Below are positions 34,415-46,690 of a stretch of 64,000 bases of DNA, in pieces. The position numbers and the translations under genes are program-made. Below the pieces are notes generated by a model. The model saw only the letters and a list, made by a program, of their open reading frames with translations, searched no databases and was not told the DNA's origin. Within the stretch, counting starts at the first letter, position 1, and every line of letters starts with the position of its first letter. Origin of the DNA: Alcaligenes sp. SDU_A2 (lineage in GTDB: Bacteria > Pseudomonadota > Gammaproteobacteria > Burkholderiales > Burkholderiaceae_B); contig NZ_CP151273.1 in assembly GCF_038237375.1 (NCBI RefSeq), positions 1,302,001 to 1,366,000 of the forward strand, given 5' to 3'.

Positions 34415-35734
34415 ATGATGCGATTGCGGGGGAAAGGCCTGGGGAAATCCCTTAACGAAGGTGTGCGCCTGCGCGAGCTCTGGGCCTGGGCCATGTACGA
34501 TTTTGCAAACTCCGGCTACACCACGGTCATCCTGACCAGTGTATACAGCGCGTATTTCGTCGGTGTGGTGGCTCAGGGGCGTACCTGGGGGACATTGGCC
34601 TGGACGGTGGCGCTCTCGCTGTCGTATCTGGCCATTATGCTGACCATGCCTATGCTGGGTGCGCGTGCTGACGCGCGTCGCGGCAAGCGCCGTTTGTTAT
34701 TTAGCAGCACGGTGGGTTGTGTGCTTTTTACCGGGATGCTGTTCTGGGCCGGGCACGGGGGCATTGCGTGGGTGCTGCTCTTTATTGCCCTATCCAATTA
34801 TTGTTATTGCATCGGTGAGTCGGTCGTGGGGGCCTTTTTGCCCGAGATTGCCCGCCCGCAGGCCTTGGGCCGTGTGTCGGGTTGGGGGTGGGGGTTTGGG
34901 TACTTTGGCGGCATGCTGGCTTTGGGGCTGTCCTTGGCGTTTCTGGGCTGGGCGAGTGGGCAGGGATGGACTGCCCAACAATACGTACCGGGTATTGTGC
35001 TGATTACGGCTGCGTTGTTTGCCCTGTCCGCCATGCCCGCATTTTTGCTGTTGCGTGAACGCAGCGCGCCCAGCAAAGCGGCCGACAGGGGCATGCTGCG
35101 TCGTCTGGTTTTTTCCTGGCACGAAGTCAGCCGGGATTTTCCCGATTTTCGCACCCTGCTTTTTTGCGGCGCGTTCTATCAGGCAGGTATTGCCGTCATT
35201 ATTACCTTGTCGGCAGTCTATGCGACCGAGGCGATGGGCTTTACCATGGCACAGACCATGCAGTTAATTTTTACCGTCAATATCGCTGCGGCGGTAGGCG
35301 CATTGGTATTTGGGCATGTGCAGGACAAAATAGGTCACCGTCGCGCGCTTACCCTGACTTTATGCGGTTGGCTGGTTATGGTCACGATTGCCGTCAGCTC
35401 ACGTTCCTTGGCCAGTTTTTGGATAGCGGCCGCCGTGGCAGGCCTGTGCATAGGCAGCAGTCAAAGCGCCGGTCGGGCGATGGTGGGTGTTTTGGCCCCA
35501 CGGGGCCGTCTGGCGGAGTTTTTTGCCTTGTGGACGTTTGCGATTCAATTGGCTGCCGTATGCGGGCCGGTTTCGTACGGCCTCATCGCCTGGGTCAGCG
35601 GTGGTAATCACCGTTTGGCGCTGGCGTGTACGGGGCTGTTTTTTGTGGCAGGACTCCTGATATTGTCACGCATGAACTTCGCGCGCGGCATCCAGGCCCG
35701 CGATCGGGCCAGCGCCACTGTCAGGATCGAGTAA
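34415..35734 (+). CDS. UMF1-family MFS transporter
   Basis: The 439-residue membrane protein has about twelve hydrophobic segments and the UMF1/Atg22-like motif LWAWAMYDFANSGYTTVILT near the N-terminus. SNYCYCIGESVVGAFLPEIA and GRVSGWGWGFGYFGGMLALG are also typical of the group. Substrates are unknown for most bacterial members; yeast Atg22 exports amino acids from the vacuole. The ATG at 34415 is preferred because AAGG at 34402-34405 is properly spaced; ATG 34406 and 34418 are alternatives. Confidence 0.85.
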   Translation: MMRLRGKGLGKSLNEGVRLRELWAWAMYDFANSGYTTVILTSVYSAYFVGVVAQGRTWGTLAWTVALSLSYLAIMLTMPMLGARADARRGKRRLLFSSTVGCVLFTGMLFWAGHGGIAWVLLFIALSNYCYCIGESVVGAFLPEIARPQALGRVSGWGWGFGYFGGMLALGLSLAFLGWASGQGWTAQQYVPGIVLITAALFALSAMPAFLLLRERSAPSKAADRGMLRRLVFSWHEVSRDFPDFRTLLFCGAFYQAGIAVIITLSAVYATEAMGFTMAQTMQLIFTVNIAAAVGALVFGHVQDKIGHRRALTLTLCGWLVMVTIAVSSRSLASFWIAAAVAGLCIGSSQSAGRAMVGVLAPRGRLAEFFALWTFAIQLAAVCGPVSYGLIAWVSGGNHRLALACTGLFFVAGLLILSRMNFARGIQARDRASATVRIE

Positions 35735-35765
35735 GTCTGGCGCGGTACGTTTATGCAAAATCAAT

Positions 35766-35792
35766 ACAAGCAGCCTGGATGCTGCTTGTTTA
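35766..35792 (+). terminator. Hairpin between UMF1 gene and acs
   Basis: ACAAGCAGC and GCTGCTTGT form a perfect nine-pair stem with a six-base loop, followed by TT and A. The T-run is weak, so it may only partly terminate. Confidence 0.55.
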
Positions 35793-35827
35793 AAACACCA
35801 AATCTGGAAGAAAAAGGAGCCAAAAAC

Positions 35828-37813
35828 ATGAGCGGTGCTACGTCCATTGAATCCGTCCTGTCGGAAAGCCGGGTATTCCCAGTTTTTCCAGATCTGGAAC
35901 GCGATGCACGAATTTCAGGCATGCAGGCCTATCAGGATCTGTGCCAGCAGGCCGAGAACGATTACCCCGGCTATTGGGCCGGGCTGGCCCGGGATCGTCT
36001 GGTCTGGACCAAGCCCTTTACACAAATCCTGGACGACAGCAAGCCGCCTTTCTACAAGTGGTTTCATGACGGCGAACTCAATGTGTCAGCCAATTGTCTG
36101 GACAAACATCTGGGCACGCCTACCGAAAACAAGGTTGCCCTGATCTTTGAATCGGACGACGGCGAAGTCACCAAGGTCACTTTCCGTCAGCTCTATGAAC
36201 AGGTCTGTCAGTTTGCCAATGGCTTGAAGGCTCTGGGTTACAAGACCGGCGAACGTGCCCTGATCTACATGCCCATGTCCGTGCAAGCCATCGTGGCCAT
36301 GCAGGCGTGCGCACGTCTGGGAATTACCCACTCGGTGGTATTCGGTGGCTTTTCCGCGAAAAGCCTGCACGAGCGTGCCGTGGACGTTGGTGCTTCTTTG
36401 GTTATTACCGCCGACGAACAGCGTCGGGGCGGTCGCGCCATCCCCCTGAAGAATGCCGTGGACGAAGCCCTTGCCGGCGGCGATTGCGAAGCCGTTCGCC
36501 ATGTAGTGGTTTACAAGCGTACCGGTGGCCCCGTGGTCTGGAATCAGGGCCGCGACCTGTGGTGGGATGACGTGGTCAAGGGACAGTCTGCCGATTGTGC
36601 CCCGGTTCCGGTCAACGCCGAACATCCCTTGTTTGTTCTGTACACCTCCGGTTCGACGGGTAAGCCCAAGGGCGTACAGCATTCGTCCGCCGGTTATCTG
36701 CTGGGCGCGCTGCTCAGTGTGCAATGGACCTTCGATGCCAAAGACAGCGATGTATTCTGGTGTACCGCTGACATCGGCTGGGTTACGGGCCATACGTTCA
36801 TTACCTACGGTCCTTTGGCAGCCGGCCTGACGCAGGTTGTCTTCGAAGGTGTGCCCACCTATCCGGATGCGGGCCGCTTCTGGGACATGATTCAACGGCA
36901 CAAAGTCACCATTTTCTACACGGCCCCCACGGCGATCCGGTCGCTGACCAAGGCAGCCGAAGCCAACGAGGCCGTGCATCCTAAGCAGTACAACCTGGAT
37001 ACCTTGCGCATCATCGGCTCGGTGGGCGAACCCATCAACCCCGAAGCCTGGATGTGGTACTACAAGAATGTGGGCCGCGAACGCTGCCCCATCGTGGATA
37101 CCTGGTGGCAGACCGAGACGGGTGGTCATGTGATTACACCGCTGCCGGGTGCCACCCCGCTCAAGCCTGGTTCCTGCGGCATGCCTATTCCGGGCATGGA
37201 CGTAGCGATTGTGGACGAAGTCGGCGAAGAAGCCGAGCGCGGCAATGGTGGCTTCCTGGTCATCCGCAAGCCGTGGCCCAACATGATCCGCACCATCTGG
37301 GGCGATCCCGATCGTTTCGTCAAAAGCTACTTCCCGCCCGAACTCAAAGGCTATTATCTGGCCGGTGACGGCGCGCAGCGCGATGCCGACGGTTATTTCT
37401 GGGTCATGGGCCGTATCGACGATGTCCTGAACGTGTCGGGTCACCGACTGGGCACGATGGAGGTCGAATCGGCGTTGGTGGCGCACGAACTGGTGGCCGA
37501 AGCCGCTGTAGTCGGCAAACCCGACCCCACGACCGGCGAAGCAATTGTGGCTTTCGTGGTCCTGAATGGCGATCTGCCTTCGGGAGAGAAGGCAGACAAG
37601 ATCGCCGCCGAATTGCGCAACTGGGTCAGCAAGGAAATCGGGCCTATCGCCAAGCCGCGTGAAATCCGCTTCGGTGAAAACCTGCCCAAGACTCGTTCGG
37701 GCAAGATCATGCGTCGTCTGCTGCGTTTCGTGGCCAATAACGAACCCATTACCCAAGACGTATCCACGCTCGAGAACCCTGCGATCCTGGATCAGCTCTC
37801 CGAAGCACACTAA
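35828..37813 (+). CDS. acs: Acetyl-CoA synthetase
   Basis: Acs activates acetate to acetyl-CoA through acetyl-AMP. The 661-residue protein has the P-loop-like [15 protein letters not shown], the WWQTETGGH adenylate-binding motif, [16 protein letters not shown] (hinge) and the C-terminal [13 protein letters not shown] containing the lysine that is acetylated in regulated homologs. AAAGGAG at 35814-35820 supports the ATG at 35828 over the upstream frame. It is a single gene with its own terminator. Confidence 0.97.
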   Translation: MSGATSIESVLSESRVFPVFPDLERDARISGMQAYQDLCQQAENDYPGYWAGLARDRLVWTKPFTQILDDSKPPFYKWFHDGELNVSANCLDKHLGTPTENKVALIFESDDGEVTKVTFRQLYEQVCQFANGLKALGYKTGERALIYMPMSVQAIVAMQACARLGITHSVVFGGFSAKSLHERAVDVGASLVITADEQRRGGRAIPLKNAVDEALAGGDCEAVRHVVVYKRTGGPVVWNQGRDLWWDDVVKGQSADCAPVPVNAEHPLFVLYTSGSTGKPKGVQHSSAGYLLGALLSVQWTFDAKDSDVFWCTADIGWVTGHTFITYGPLAAGLTQVVFEGVPTYPDAGRFWDMIQRHKVTIFYTAPTAIRSLTKAAEANEAVHPKQYNLDTLRIIGSVGEPINPEAWMWYYKNVGRERCPIVDTWWQTETGGHVITPLPGATPLKPGSCGMPIPGMDVAIVDEVGEEAERGNGGFLVIRKPWPNMIRTIWGDPDRFVKSYFPPELKGYYLAGDGAQRDADGYFWVMGRIDDVLNVSGHRLGTMEVESALVAHELVAEAAVVGKPDPTTGEAIVAFVVLNGDLPSGEKADKIAAELRNWVSKEIGPIAKPREIRFGENLPKTRSGKIMRRLLRFVANNEPITQDVSTLENPAILDQLSEAH

Positions 37814-37849
37814 TACACGACGTTCTTTTTTTCGGTAGTTCCTGTTTAG

Positions 37850-37880
37850 CCCTGGTCTGTTTACGGACCAGGGTTTTTTT
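37850..37880 (+). terminator. Rho-independent terminator of acs
   Basis: CCCTGGTC and GACCAGGG arms are followed by seven T, 36 bases after the acs stop. Confidence 0.92.
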
Positions 37881-38214
37881 ATGGTTCTTCGCAGAATGTC
37901 GGGAGTCAGTTTACCCAGTCGATGACAAACTGCCTTTTTGAAGACACCATTCAAGACGCAGCAGACTCGGACGGCCCATAACACCGATGACATCGCCCTG
38001 GCTATACGGCTTTATGCCAAAGGGGAAATTCAGCGGATAGTTGATGCCTTGTACGGCGTGCGCAGATGTCCCACCGTTTGGGCCAAGCACAGCGATGCCG
38101 TTCTCGCCACGCCCGGCCTGGCGAGAACCCGAGGTTCTCTGCGCTTGGGGCGTGTCGGCGCATGTGGGGTGCGTTTCTTCGTGGGGTGCTTTGGCGTAGC
38201 ATAGTGCCACTTTG
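37881..38214. other. Intergenic region without recognised gene
   Basis: An 88-codon frame (37938-38204) begins MKTPFKTQQ but becomes Arg/Gly/Val-rich with no family character, so I do not call it. The region ends just before the EamA permease gene; no clear promoter was fixed. Confidence 0.45.
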
Positions 38215-39150
38215 ATGTTTTTTGGGTATTGGGGGCATGGTTTGAATAAAGGGCAGACGCAGGACAAGGTGGCATTGCTCCTGATGGGCCTGGTGGTGTT
38301 GACGTGGGGCATGAGCTGGGTCGTTATGAAAGCCATGACCACCCATATCGGCCCGGTTGACCTGATCGCGGCGCGCTACGGGCTGGCCTTTGTGTTTCTG
38401 TGGGGGTTCATGCGTTTTAAAGGCCTGCAATTGCAGGCCACTCCCTGGAAACTGAGCCTAGGCGTGGCTGTGTTCCAGACGGTGGGTTTTCAACTGCTGA
38501 GTCAGTTTTCCCTACAGGCGGGGGGAGCCGGAAAAATGGTGGCCTTGGCTTACACCATGCCATTTTGGATTGTGGTGTTTTCCTGGCCTTTGCTGGGCGA
38601 GAGGCCACAGCGACGGCATGTGTTGGGCATGTTTGCCGCCCTGGGCGGTTTGTTGCTTATTATTGCTCCTTGGCAGGGCATGGGAGGCGCATTGGGCGCG
38701 GCGCTGGCTGCGCTCAGCGGCGTCAGTTGGGGCCTGGGCGCGGTCTTGTCCAAGATGCTGTTTCAGCGCCATCGTGTGGCCTTGCTCAATGCCACTGTCT
38801 GGCAGTGCTTTCTGGGTATGGTGATTGTGGTGCCTTTGGCTTGGCTGGTGCCGCAGCGCGCGCCTTCTATGGAATGGCCTATGCTGACCGGCGTGCTGTT
38901 TTTGGGCGTGGTGGCCACCGGCGTGGGCTGGCTGTTGTGGATGGCGGTCATGAGCCGCGTCAGTGCCGCCGTCGCCGGCATGTCCAGTCTGGGCGTGCCG
39001 GCCTTGACTATCGTGTTGGCCTGGCTGATTCTGGGTGAGCAGCCGACGGCGCTGGAGCTGGCGGGTACAGCCTTGATTTTGCTGGGTTTGTTGATCGTGA
39101 ATTGGCCATCGCGGCAGGCGCAAACCGATGAAAGGATGCCTGGGCGGTAA
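38215..39150 (+). CDS. EamA-family permease
   Basis: The 311-residue protein has about ten hydrophobic segments in two EamA repeats, with LLLMGLVVLTWGMSWVVMKA in the first and SLGVPALTIVLAWLILGEQP, the classic second-half motif. It belongs to the drug/metabolite transporter superfamily; amino-acid or metabolite export is typical, but the substrate is unknown. The start is uncertain: ATG 38215, or TTG 38242 with GGGGG upstream. Confidence 0.85.
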   Translation: MFFGYWGHGLNKGQTQDKVALLLMGLVVLTWGMSWVVMKAMTTHIGPVDLIAARYGLAFVFLWGFMRFKGLQLQATPWKLSLGVAVFQTVGFQLLSQFSLQAGGAGKMVALAYTMPFWIVVFSWPLLGERPQRRHVLGMFAALGGLLLIIAPWQGMGGALGAALAALSGVSWGLGAVLSKMLFQRHRVALLNATVWQCFLGMVIVVPLAWLVPQRAPSMEWPMLTGVLFLGVVATGVGWLLWMAVMSRVSAAVAGMSSLGVPALTIVLAWLILGEQPTALELAGTALILLGLLIVNWPSRQAQTDERMPGR

Positions 39151-39199
39151 AGCCCTGCCCCAGGGCATGTTGTGGCGATGCGGATCGGTTTGTGGAGGC

Positions 39200-39232
39200 G
39201 TCTCCGGGCACGCCGACGGCGTGCCCGGAGAC
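39200..39232. terminator. Perfect 15-pair hairpin between convergent genes
   Basis: GTCTCCGGGCACGCC and GGCGTGCCCGGAGAC pair fully around GAC. It lies between the EamA gene and the ETF-QO gene, which converge. There is no T-run on either side, so termination, if any, is not of the classical type. Confidence 0.55.
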
Positions 39233-39242
39233 GGACCTGGTT

Positions 39243-40889
39243 TTACATGCCGCTGTAAACCGGGCCTTCGCCGCCTTGGGGCGGAACCCAGACAATGTTC
39301 TGGGTCGGGTCTTTGATATCACAGGTTTTGCAATGCACGCAGTTCTGCGCATTGATCTGTAACCTGTCGTCGCCTGTTTCGGTCTTTACGAATTCGTACA
39401 CCCCGGCAGGGCAGAACCGGGCTTCCGGGCCGCCATAGCGGGCCAGATTGACAGCCACCGGGACCTTGGGGTCTTTCAGGGTCAGGTGGATAGGCTCGTC
39501 TTCTTCGTGGTTGGTATTGGAAATGAATACGGAGCTTAGACGGTCGAAGGTGATCTTGCCATCGGGCTTGGGGTAGTCGATGCGGGCGCATTCGGCCGCC
39601 GGTTGCAGACAGGCGTGGTCGGGTTTGTCGTTGCGCAGTGTCCAGGGCATTTTGCCTTTGAGCAATCCCTGTTCCACAAAGGTCATGACCGATGCGATGG
39701 AGCGACCTTTCTTGAACCATTGCTTGAAGTTGCGTGCTTTGTTCAGCTCCTCGTGCAGCCAGGACTGCTCGAATTGCAGGGGGTACTGGGTCAATTCGTC
39801 GTGTTGGCGACCGGCCTGCAAGGCTTCGAACGCCGCTTGCGCAGCCAGTGTGCCCGACTTGATCGCGGCATGGCTGCCTTTGATGCGCGAGGCGTTCAGG
39901 AACCCGGCTTCGCAGCCCACCATGACGCCGCCTGGGAAACTGAGTTTGGGCAGGGCTAGCAAGCCACCGGCCGTCAGCGAACGGGCTCCGTAGGCAATGC
40001 GCTTGCCGCCCTCGAACGTGGGGCGTATGGCCGGGTGTGTTTTGTAGCGCTGGAATTCTTCAAAGGGCGACAGCCAGGGGTTGGCGTAGTCCAGGCCCAC
40101 CACCATGCCCACCATGACCAGATTGTTATCCAGATGATACAGGAAGGAGCCGCCATAGGTGTCCGAGTCCAGAGGCCAGCCAGCCGTGTGCGTGACCAGG
40201 CCCGGGCGGGATTGGGACGGGTCGACCTCCCATAGTTCCTTGATGCCGATGCCGTAGCTTTGCGCGTTGCGTCCTTGGTCAAGCGCATAACGCGCGATCA
40301 GTTCGCGGCCCAGGTGACCGCGTGAGCCTTCGGCAAACACGGTGTAGCGGGCCAGCAATTCCATGCCGGGCTGATAATGGGCGGTATGGGTGCCGTCGCG
40401 GGCAACGCCCATGTCGCCGGTGACCACGCCGCGTACGGCACCGCTGTCGTTGTAGAGCACATGGGCGGCGGCAAAGCCGGGAAATATGTCCACGCCCAGT
40501 GCTTCGGCCTGCTCGCCCAGCCACTGCACCACATTGCCCAAGCGCACGATGTAATTGCCGTGGTTCTTGAAACAGTCGGGCAATAGCCATTCGGGCGTGG
40601 CCCGGGCGCTTTTCTCGGTCAGAAAGAGGAATTTGTCTTCGGTGACTTCGACGCTGACTGGAGCCCCCTTGGCTTTCCAGTCGGGGATCAGCTCGTCCAG
40701 GGCGCGCGTGTCCATGACTGCGCCGGACAGGATATGGGCACCGAGCTCGGCCCCTTTTTCCAGAACACAGACGCTCAGTTCTTGTTCTTTTTCCTGGGCC
40801 AGTTGTTTGAGGCGGATGGCCGTGGCCAGTCCCGCCGGTCCCGCTCCCACGATGACTACGTCATATTCCATCGATTCGCGTTCTGACAT
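39243..40889 (-). CDS. Electron transfer flavoprotein-ubiquinone oxidoreductase
   Basis: The 548-residue enzyme passes electrons from ETF to ubiquinone, serving fatty-acid and amino-acid oxidation. It has an N-terminal FAD-binding motif VVIVGAGPAGLATAIRLKQL and a C-terminal 4Fe-4S site (FCPAGVYE, then CVHCKTCDIKDPTQNI). A hydrophobic quinone-docking loop (PWLSPFEEFQRYK) is seen. Length matches the ETF-QO family. The etfAB genes are not adjacent. Confidence 0.95.
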   Translation of the reverse strand: MSERESMEYDVVIVGAGPAGLATAIRLKQLAQEKEQELSVCVLEKGAELGAHILSGAVMDTRALDELIPDWKAKGAPVSVEVTEDKFLFLTEKSARATPEWLLPDCFKNHGNYIVRLGNVVQWLGEQAEALGVDIFPGFAAAHVLYNDSGAVRGVVTGDMGVARDGTHTAHYQPGMELLARYTVFAEGSRGHLGRELIARYALDQGRNAQSYGIGIKELWEVDPSQSRPGLVTHTAGWPLDSDTYGGSFLYHLDNNLVMVGMVVGLDYANPWLSPFEEFQRYKTHPAIRPTFEGGKRIAYGARSLTAGGLLALPKLSFPGGVMVGCEAGFLNASRIKGSHAAIKSGTLAAQAAFEALQAGRQHDELTQYPLQFEQSWLHEELNKARNFKQWFKKGRSIASVMTFVEQGLLKGKMPWTLRNDKPDHACLQPAAECARIDYPKPDGKITFDRLSSVFISNTNHEEDEPIHLTLKDPKVPVAVNLARYGGPEARFCPAGVYEFVKTETGDDRLQINAQNCVHCKTCDIKDPTQNIVWVPPQGGEGPVYSGM

Positions 40890-41069
40890 TGCTGTCGCTC
40901 TCCTGAAGGGTAACCGTTCTGTTCTTGCTTGTTCGGCGGTGAAACTCGTGCGCAGTGCGTACGGTCGATTGTATTGCAGTCTGCCAGGCTTGTTTTAAGT
41001 TTAGACTCCTGCAAGAGTGCGTCGGATCGGGTCCGGCGCGATCCAATGAGTCAGCAAGGAGAAGTACCG

Positions 41070-41492
41070 ATGTCGGAAGCTGTCCGCTCCGAGCCTGGTT
41101 TTGTGTTTGACATTCCGGTGCGCTGGGGTGATCTGGATGCCATGAACCATGTTAACAATACTGTGTATTTTCGCTATATCGAAGAGGCGCGTGCGCAGTT
41201 GATGCTGCAGCTGGGGCTGTTGCCGCCATCGCCGCGCACCGGCGTGCTGGCCCACGCCAGTCTGGATTTCGTGCGTCCGGTGCTGTATCCGGCCACGGTC
41301 CGGGTGGTGCACCATTTGGTACGCATGGGGCGCAGCAGCTTCGAGGTCGAAGTGACGGTGCGCGATGCCGGGCAACCCGAGCTTATCTATGCGCGCGGTC
41401 GTAATGTGCTGGTGTCCGTCAGCCCGCAAGGCGGCTCGCAGCCCTGGAGCGAAGAGGAAATTCCCCGGATTCGGCAGGCCTTTGGCGGCTGA
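41070..41492 (+). CDS. 4HBT-fold acyl-CoA thioesterase
   Basis: The 140-residue protein has the hotdog fold signature RWGDLDAMNHVNNTVYFRYI with catalytic Asp in GDLDAMNH, as in YbgC/4-hydroxybenzoyl-CoA thioesterases. The ATG at 41070 follows AAGGAG at 41057-41062; an upstream ATG at 41046 is less well placed. The substrate cannot be read from sequence. Neighbouring CoA-transferase and ETF-QO genes suggest acyl-CoA metabolism. Confidence 0.85.
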   Translation: MSEAVRSEPGFVFDIPVRWGDLDAMNHVNNTVYFRYIEEARAQLMLQLGLLPPSPRTGVLAHASLDFVRPVLYPATVRVVHHLVRMGRSSFEVEVTVRDAGQPELIYARGRNVLVSVSPQGGSQPWSEEEIPRIRQAFGG

Positions 41493-41620
41493 TCTGCTTT
41501 CCCTAAACGTAAACCCTGATATTCATCAAGCCTGAACCATCGGGGTGCTATGTTCCAGGACATGCGTGCTTTATTCTAGAATGTGCTGTGCTGGATACTT
41601 ATAAGTAACTGGAGAGTAAA

Positions 41621-42319
41621 TTGAACAAGGTCTATCCAAGCGCCCTGGAGGCGTTGCAGGGAGTCGTCGCCGATGGGCAGACGATAGCAGTAGGGGGGTT
41701 CGGCCTGTGCGGGATTCCCGAGGCGCTGATTGCCGCCTTGCGGGACAGCGCGGTCAAAGACCTGACCTGCATCAGTAACAATGCTGGCGTGGATGGTTTT
41801 GGCCTGGGCCAACTGCTGACGACCCGTCAGGTGCGCAAGATGATCTCGTCCTATGTCGGCGAGAATAAAGAGTTCGAGCGTCAATACCTGGCCGGCGAGC
41901 TGGAACTGGAGTTTACGCCGCAGGGCACGCTGGCCGAGAAGCTGCGCGCAGGCGGCGCAGGCATTCCTGCTTTCTTTACGGCGACCGGCGTGGGCACCAT
42001 TGTGGCCGACGGCAAGGAAATCCGTGAATTCAATGGTCAGCAGTACGTGCTCGAGCACGCGCTGGTGCCGGATGTTTCGCTGGTCAAGGCGCATATGGCC
42101 GACCGCAGCGGCAATCTGGTGTTTCGCAAGACCGCCCGCAATTTCAACCCTAACGTGGCCATGGCCGGCAAGATCACCATTGTCGAGGTCGAGGAAATTG
42201 TCGAGACCGGCACGCTGGACCCGGACCAGGTGCATCTGCCCGGCATTTATGTGCACCGCATCGTGCTCAATGCCAATCCCGAGAAGCGCATTGAACAGCG
42301 CACCGTTCGTCCTTCCTGA
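41621..42319 (+). CDS. scoA: 3-oxoacid CoA-transferase subunit A
   Basis: Subunit A of a succinyl-CoA:3-ketoacid CoA-transferase activates acetoacetate or a related oxoacid. The 232-residue protein has [14 protein letters not shown], the glycine-rich CoA-binding motif, and [15 protein letters not shown]. The start is TTG at 41621, with GGAGAG at 41611-41616; no closer ATG exists. It is followed by subunit B after 17 bases. Confidence 0.92.
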   Translation: MNKVYPSALEALQGVVADGQTIAVGGFGLCGIPEALIAALRDSAVKDLTCISNNAGVDGFGLGQLLTTRQVRKMISSYVGENKEFERQYLAGELELEFTPQGTLAEKLRAGGAGIPAFFTATGVGTIVADGKEIREFNGQQYVLEHALVPDVSLVKAHMADRSGNLVFRKTARNFNPNVAMAGKITIVEVEEIVETGTLDPDQVHLPGIYVHRIVLNANPEKRIEQRTVRPS

Positions 42320-42336
42320 TAGCGAGGCACATCATC

Positions 42337-42990
42337 ATGGCTTGGAATAGAGATCAAATGGCGGCGCGTGCCGCCCAGGAGCTGCAGGACGGCTTCTACG
42401 TCAACCTGGGCATCGGCCTGCCCACCCTGGTTGCCAACCACGTGCCCGAGGGCATCGAGGTCTGGCTGCAGTCGGAAAACGGCTTGCTGGGCATTGGCCC
42501 GTTTCCCACCGAGGAGCAGATCGATCCGGATCTGATCAACGCCGGCAAGCAAACCATCACGACATTGCCCGGTTCGTCGATTTTTTCTTCGGCCGACTCG
42601 TTTGGCATGATCCGGGCCGGCAAGATCAATATCGCCATCCTGGGTGCCATGCAGGTGTCCGAAAAGGGTGACCTGGCCAACTGGATGATTCCGGGGAAAA
42701 TGGTCAAGGGCATGGGCGGAGCGATGGATCTGGTAGCCGGCGTAGGCCGTGTCGTGGTCCTGATGGAGCACGTCGCACGCAAGAAAGACGGCTCTGAAGA
42801 CCTGAAGATCCTGCCGGAATGCACGCTGCCGCTGACCGGGCTGGGCGTGGTCGATCTGATCATCACCGATCTGGGTGTCATTGAAGTCACCGAAAATGGT
42901 TTAAAGTTGCTGGAGTTGGCACCTGAAGTCAGCGTCCAGGACATTCAGGCCAGAACCGGCGTCACTCTGGACGTCAGCGCGCTGGCTTAA
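42337..42990 (+). CDS. scoB: 3-oxoacid CoA-transferase subunit B
   Basis: Subunit B carries the catalytic glutamate that forms the enzyme-CoA thioester, here Glu47 in [12 protein letters not shown]. The 217-residue protein also has [16 protein letters not shown] and [20 protein letters not shown]. Together with scoA it forms the active heteromer. A strong terminator follows, so scoAB is a two-gene unit. Confidence 0.94.
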   Translation: MAWNRDQMAARAAQELQDGFYVNLGIGLPTLVANHVPEGIEVWLQSENGLLGIGPFPTEEQIDPDLINAGKQTITTLPGSSIFSSADSFGMIRAGKINIAILGAMQVSEKGDLANWMIPGKMVKGMGGAMDLVAGVGRVVVLMEHVARKKDGSEDLKILPECTLPLTGLGVVDLIITDLGVIEVTENGLKLLELAPEVSVQDIQARTGVTLDVSALA

Positions 42991-43010
42991 TTGTTTTATT
43001 GCGTCGCTTG

Positions 43011-43040
43011 AAAGCTTCGGCCTTGGCCGAAGCTTTTTTT
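43011..43040 (+). terminator. Rho-independent terminator of scoAB
   Basis: AAAGCTTCGGCC and GGCCGAAGCTTT arms are followed by a long T-run, 20 bases after the scoB stop. Confidence 0.93.
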
Positions 43041-43086
43041 ATGGCTTGTCACGGATGCATATCTGATGTTTTCAAAGGAAGTCGGC

Positions 43087-44874
43087 ATGGCCCATCTCCC
43101 CATCGCTGCGCGCCTGCACGCGCTGCGCGAACAAATGTCTTTTCAATCGCTCCAGGCCAGTATTTGGCCCAGCGCCGATCCGCATCTGTCCGAGTACCTG
43201 CCGCCACGTTGGCAAAGCCGCGAATGGCTCAGTGGTTTTGCTGGTTCGGCAGGGTTGCTGGTCGTCACGCAGGACTGGGCGGGGCTGTGGACCGACAGCC
43301 GTTACTGGGAGCAGGCCGCTAAGGATCTGGCGGGCAGTGGCATCGAGCTGATGCGGGCCGGCGAGGCAGGCGTGCCCGAGCCGTCTGCCTGGCTGTCCGC
43401 GCATTTGCCGGCGAAGTCGCGTGTGGCCTTGGATAGCCGCTCTGTTTCCATGCAGGGCCTGGCGGTCTGGCAGGAGGCGGCGCAGGATCAGGCGTTTGAA
43501 TGGGTGTCTGGCGCCGATTTGCTGGGGCCTATCTGGACCGAGCGCCCGGCCGCGCCCTGCGGCAAGGTTGTGGAACATAAACCCCCGCATGCTTGCCGGA
43601 CTCGTCAGGAAAATCTGGAGCGCACGCGCCAGTCCATGCAGGAGCAGGGCGCGCACTGGCATTTGATCAGCGCGCTGGACGATATTGCCTGGACCTTGAA
43701 TCTGCGCGGCGAGGATGTCTCCTACAATCCCGTTTTTTTGTCGTATCTGCTGATCGGTCCCGATCAGGCGCATCTGTTCGTGGACAGCGGCAAGCTTGCT
43801 GCGGGCGTTCACGACGTTCTGGCCCAGGCCGGCGTGGCTGTTCAGGATTACGAATCTTTGCCGTCTTTTCTGCAAGCCTTGCCGGCCTCGCTGACCCTTT
43901 TGCTGGACCCGGCCAGAACCACCGCTTGGGCGGCGCAACTGGCCGCCCATCTGACTATCCTTGAGCAGATCAATCCGGCCCAGTTGTTCAAGTCCTGCAA
44001 GACCGAGGCCGAATTGCAGCATGTGCGCCAGGCCATGGAGAAAGACGGCGCGGCGCTGTGCGAGTTCTTTGCCTGGCTGGAAACGCACGATGGCGAGCTG
44101 ACCGAACTGGATGTGGATGTGCAGATTACTGCTGCGCGGGCCAGACAGGCAGAGTTTGTCAGCCCCAGCTTTGGCACGATCGCGGCCTATCAGGCTAATG
44201 GCGCCATGCCGCATTACCATGCTACCGAACAGTCCCATGCCCGTATCGAAGGCGATGGCTTGTTGCTGATCGACTCCGGCGGGCAGTATCTGGGCGGCAC
44301 TACCGACATTACGCGAGTCGTGCCGATCGGGACGGTGTCGGCCGAGCAGATCCGCGATTTCACCCTGGTTCTGAAGGGCATGATCTCCTTGTCCCGGTTG
44401 GTGTTTCCGCAAGGTATTGCCGGTCAGCAGATTGATGCGCTGGCACGCCAGCCCCTGTGGGAGCAGGGGCTGGATTTCGGCCACGGCACCGGGCATGGGG
44501 TGGGCTATTTCATGAATGTGCATGAAGGGCCTCAATCCATATCCTGGCGCGGCCGCATCGGGCCGCATTCGGCCATGCGCGCCGGCATGATTACCTCCAA
44601 TGAGCCGGGCCTGTACCGTCCCGGCCAATGGGGGATACGCATCGAAAACCTGGTGGCGGCCGTGCCCGCTATGCAGACCGAATATGGGCAGTTTTTGCGC
44701 TTCGAGACCTTGACCCTGTGCCCCATCGACACGCGTTGTATTGACGCATCATTGCTGAGCCAGGAGGAGCGTGTGTGGCTCAATGAATACCATGCGCAGG
44801 TACGTGATCGCCTCTTGCCCCGTGTGCAGGGGGCGGCGCGCAATTGGCTTGAACAAAGGACGCAAGCGATCTGA
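43087..44874 (+). CDS. Xaa-Pro aminopeptidase, M24B family
   Basis: The 595-residue enzyme removes N-terminal residues preceding proline. It has two creatinase-like N-terminal domains and a pita-bread catalytic domain with metal ligands in LIDSGGQYLGGTTDITRV, GHGTGHGVGYFMNVHEGP, TSNEPGLY and GIRIENL. This large three-domain form resembles eukaryotic XPNPEP1 more than E. coli PepP. AAGGA at 43076-43080 supports ATG 43087 over ATG 43066. A short C-terminal extension ends the gene. Confidence 0.92.
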   Translation: MAHLPIAARLHALREQMSFQSLQASIWPSADPHLSEYLPPRWQSREWLSGFAGSAGLLVVTQDWAGLWTDSRYWEQAAKDLAGSGIELMRAGEAGVPEPSAWLSAHLPAKSRVALDSRSVSMQGLAVWQEAAQDQAFEWVSGADLLGPIWTERPAAPCGKVVEHKPPHACRTRQENLERTRQSMQEQGAHWHLISALDDIAWTLNLRGEDVSYNPVFLSYLLIGPDQAHLFVDSGKLAAGVHDVLAQAGVAVQDYESLPSFLQALPASLTLLLDPARTTAWAAQLAAHLTILEQINPAQLFKSCKTEAELQHVRQAMEKDGAALCEFFAWLETHDGELTELDVDVQITAARARQAEFVSPSFGTIAAYQANGAMPHYHATEQSHARIEGDGLLLIDSGGQYLGGTTDITRVVPIGTVSAEQIRDFTLVLKGMISLSRLVFPQGIAGQQIDALARQPLWEQGLDFGHGTGHGVGYFMNVHEGPQSISWRGRIGPHSAMRAGMITSNEPGLYRPGQWGIRIENLVAAVPAMQTEYGQFLRFETLTLCPIDTRCIDASLLSQEERVWLNEYHAQVRDRLLPRVQGAARNWLEQRTQAI

Positions 44875-44968
44875 ATCGGGCTTTCCCAGCCGTCAAGAGC
44901 ACAGTAGCAAGAAGGTCTGCGCAGATCGCAGGCCTCTTGCGCAGTCCCCACGTCCGGGCGCTTGCCGT

Positions 44969-44974
44969 TATAAT
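44969..44974 (+). promoter_or_regulatory. Candidate -10 element for pyrG
   Basis: A perfect TATAAT lies 47 bases before the pyrG start. The -35 position is not convincing. It is in the 147-base gap after the aminopeptidase gene. Confidence 0.4.
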
Positions 44975-44997
44975 CCAAATTTCCCGCTATCGCCTGA

Positions 44998-46668
<1,671 letters not shown>

Positions 46669-46690
46669 TTATTCGGCCTGCAGGACAGAA

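Noticed and set aside
37938-38204. 88-codon frame after acs
   Set aside because: Composition drifts to Arg/Gly/Val without any domain; probably noncoding.
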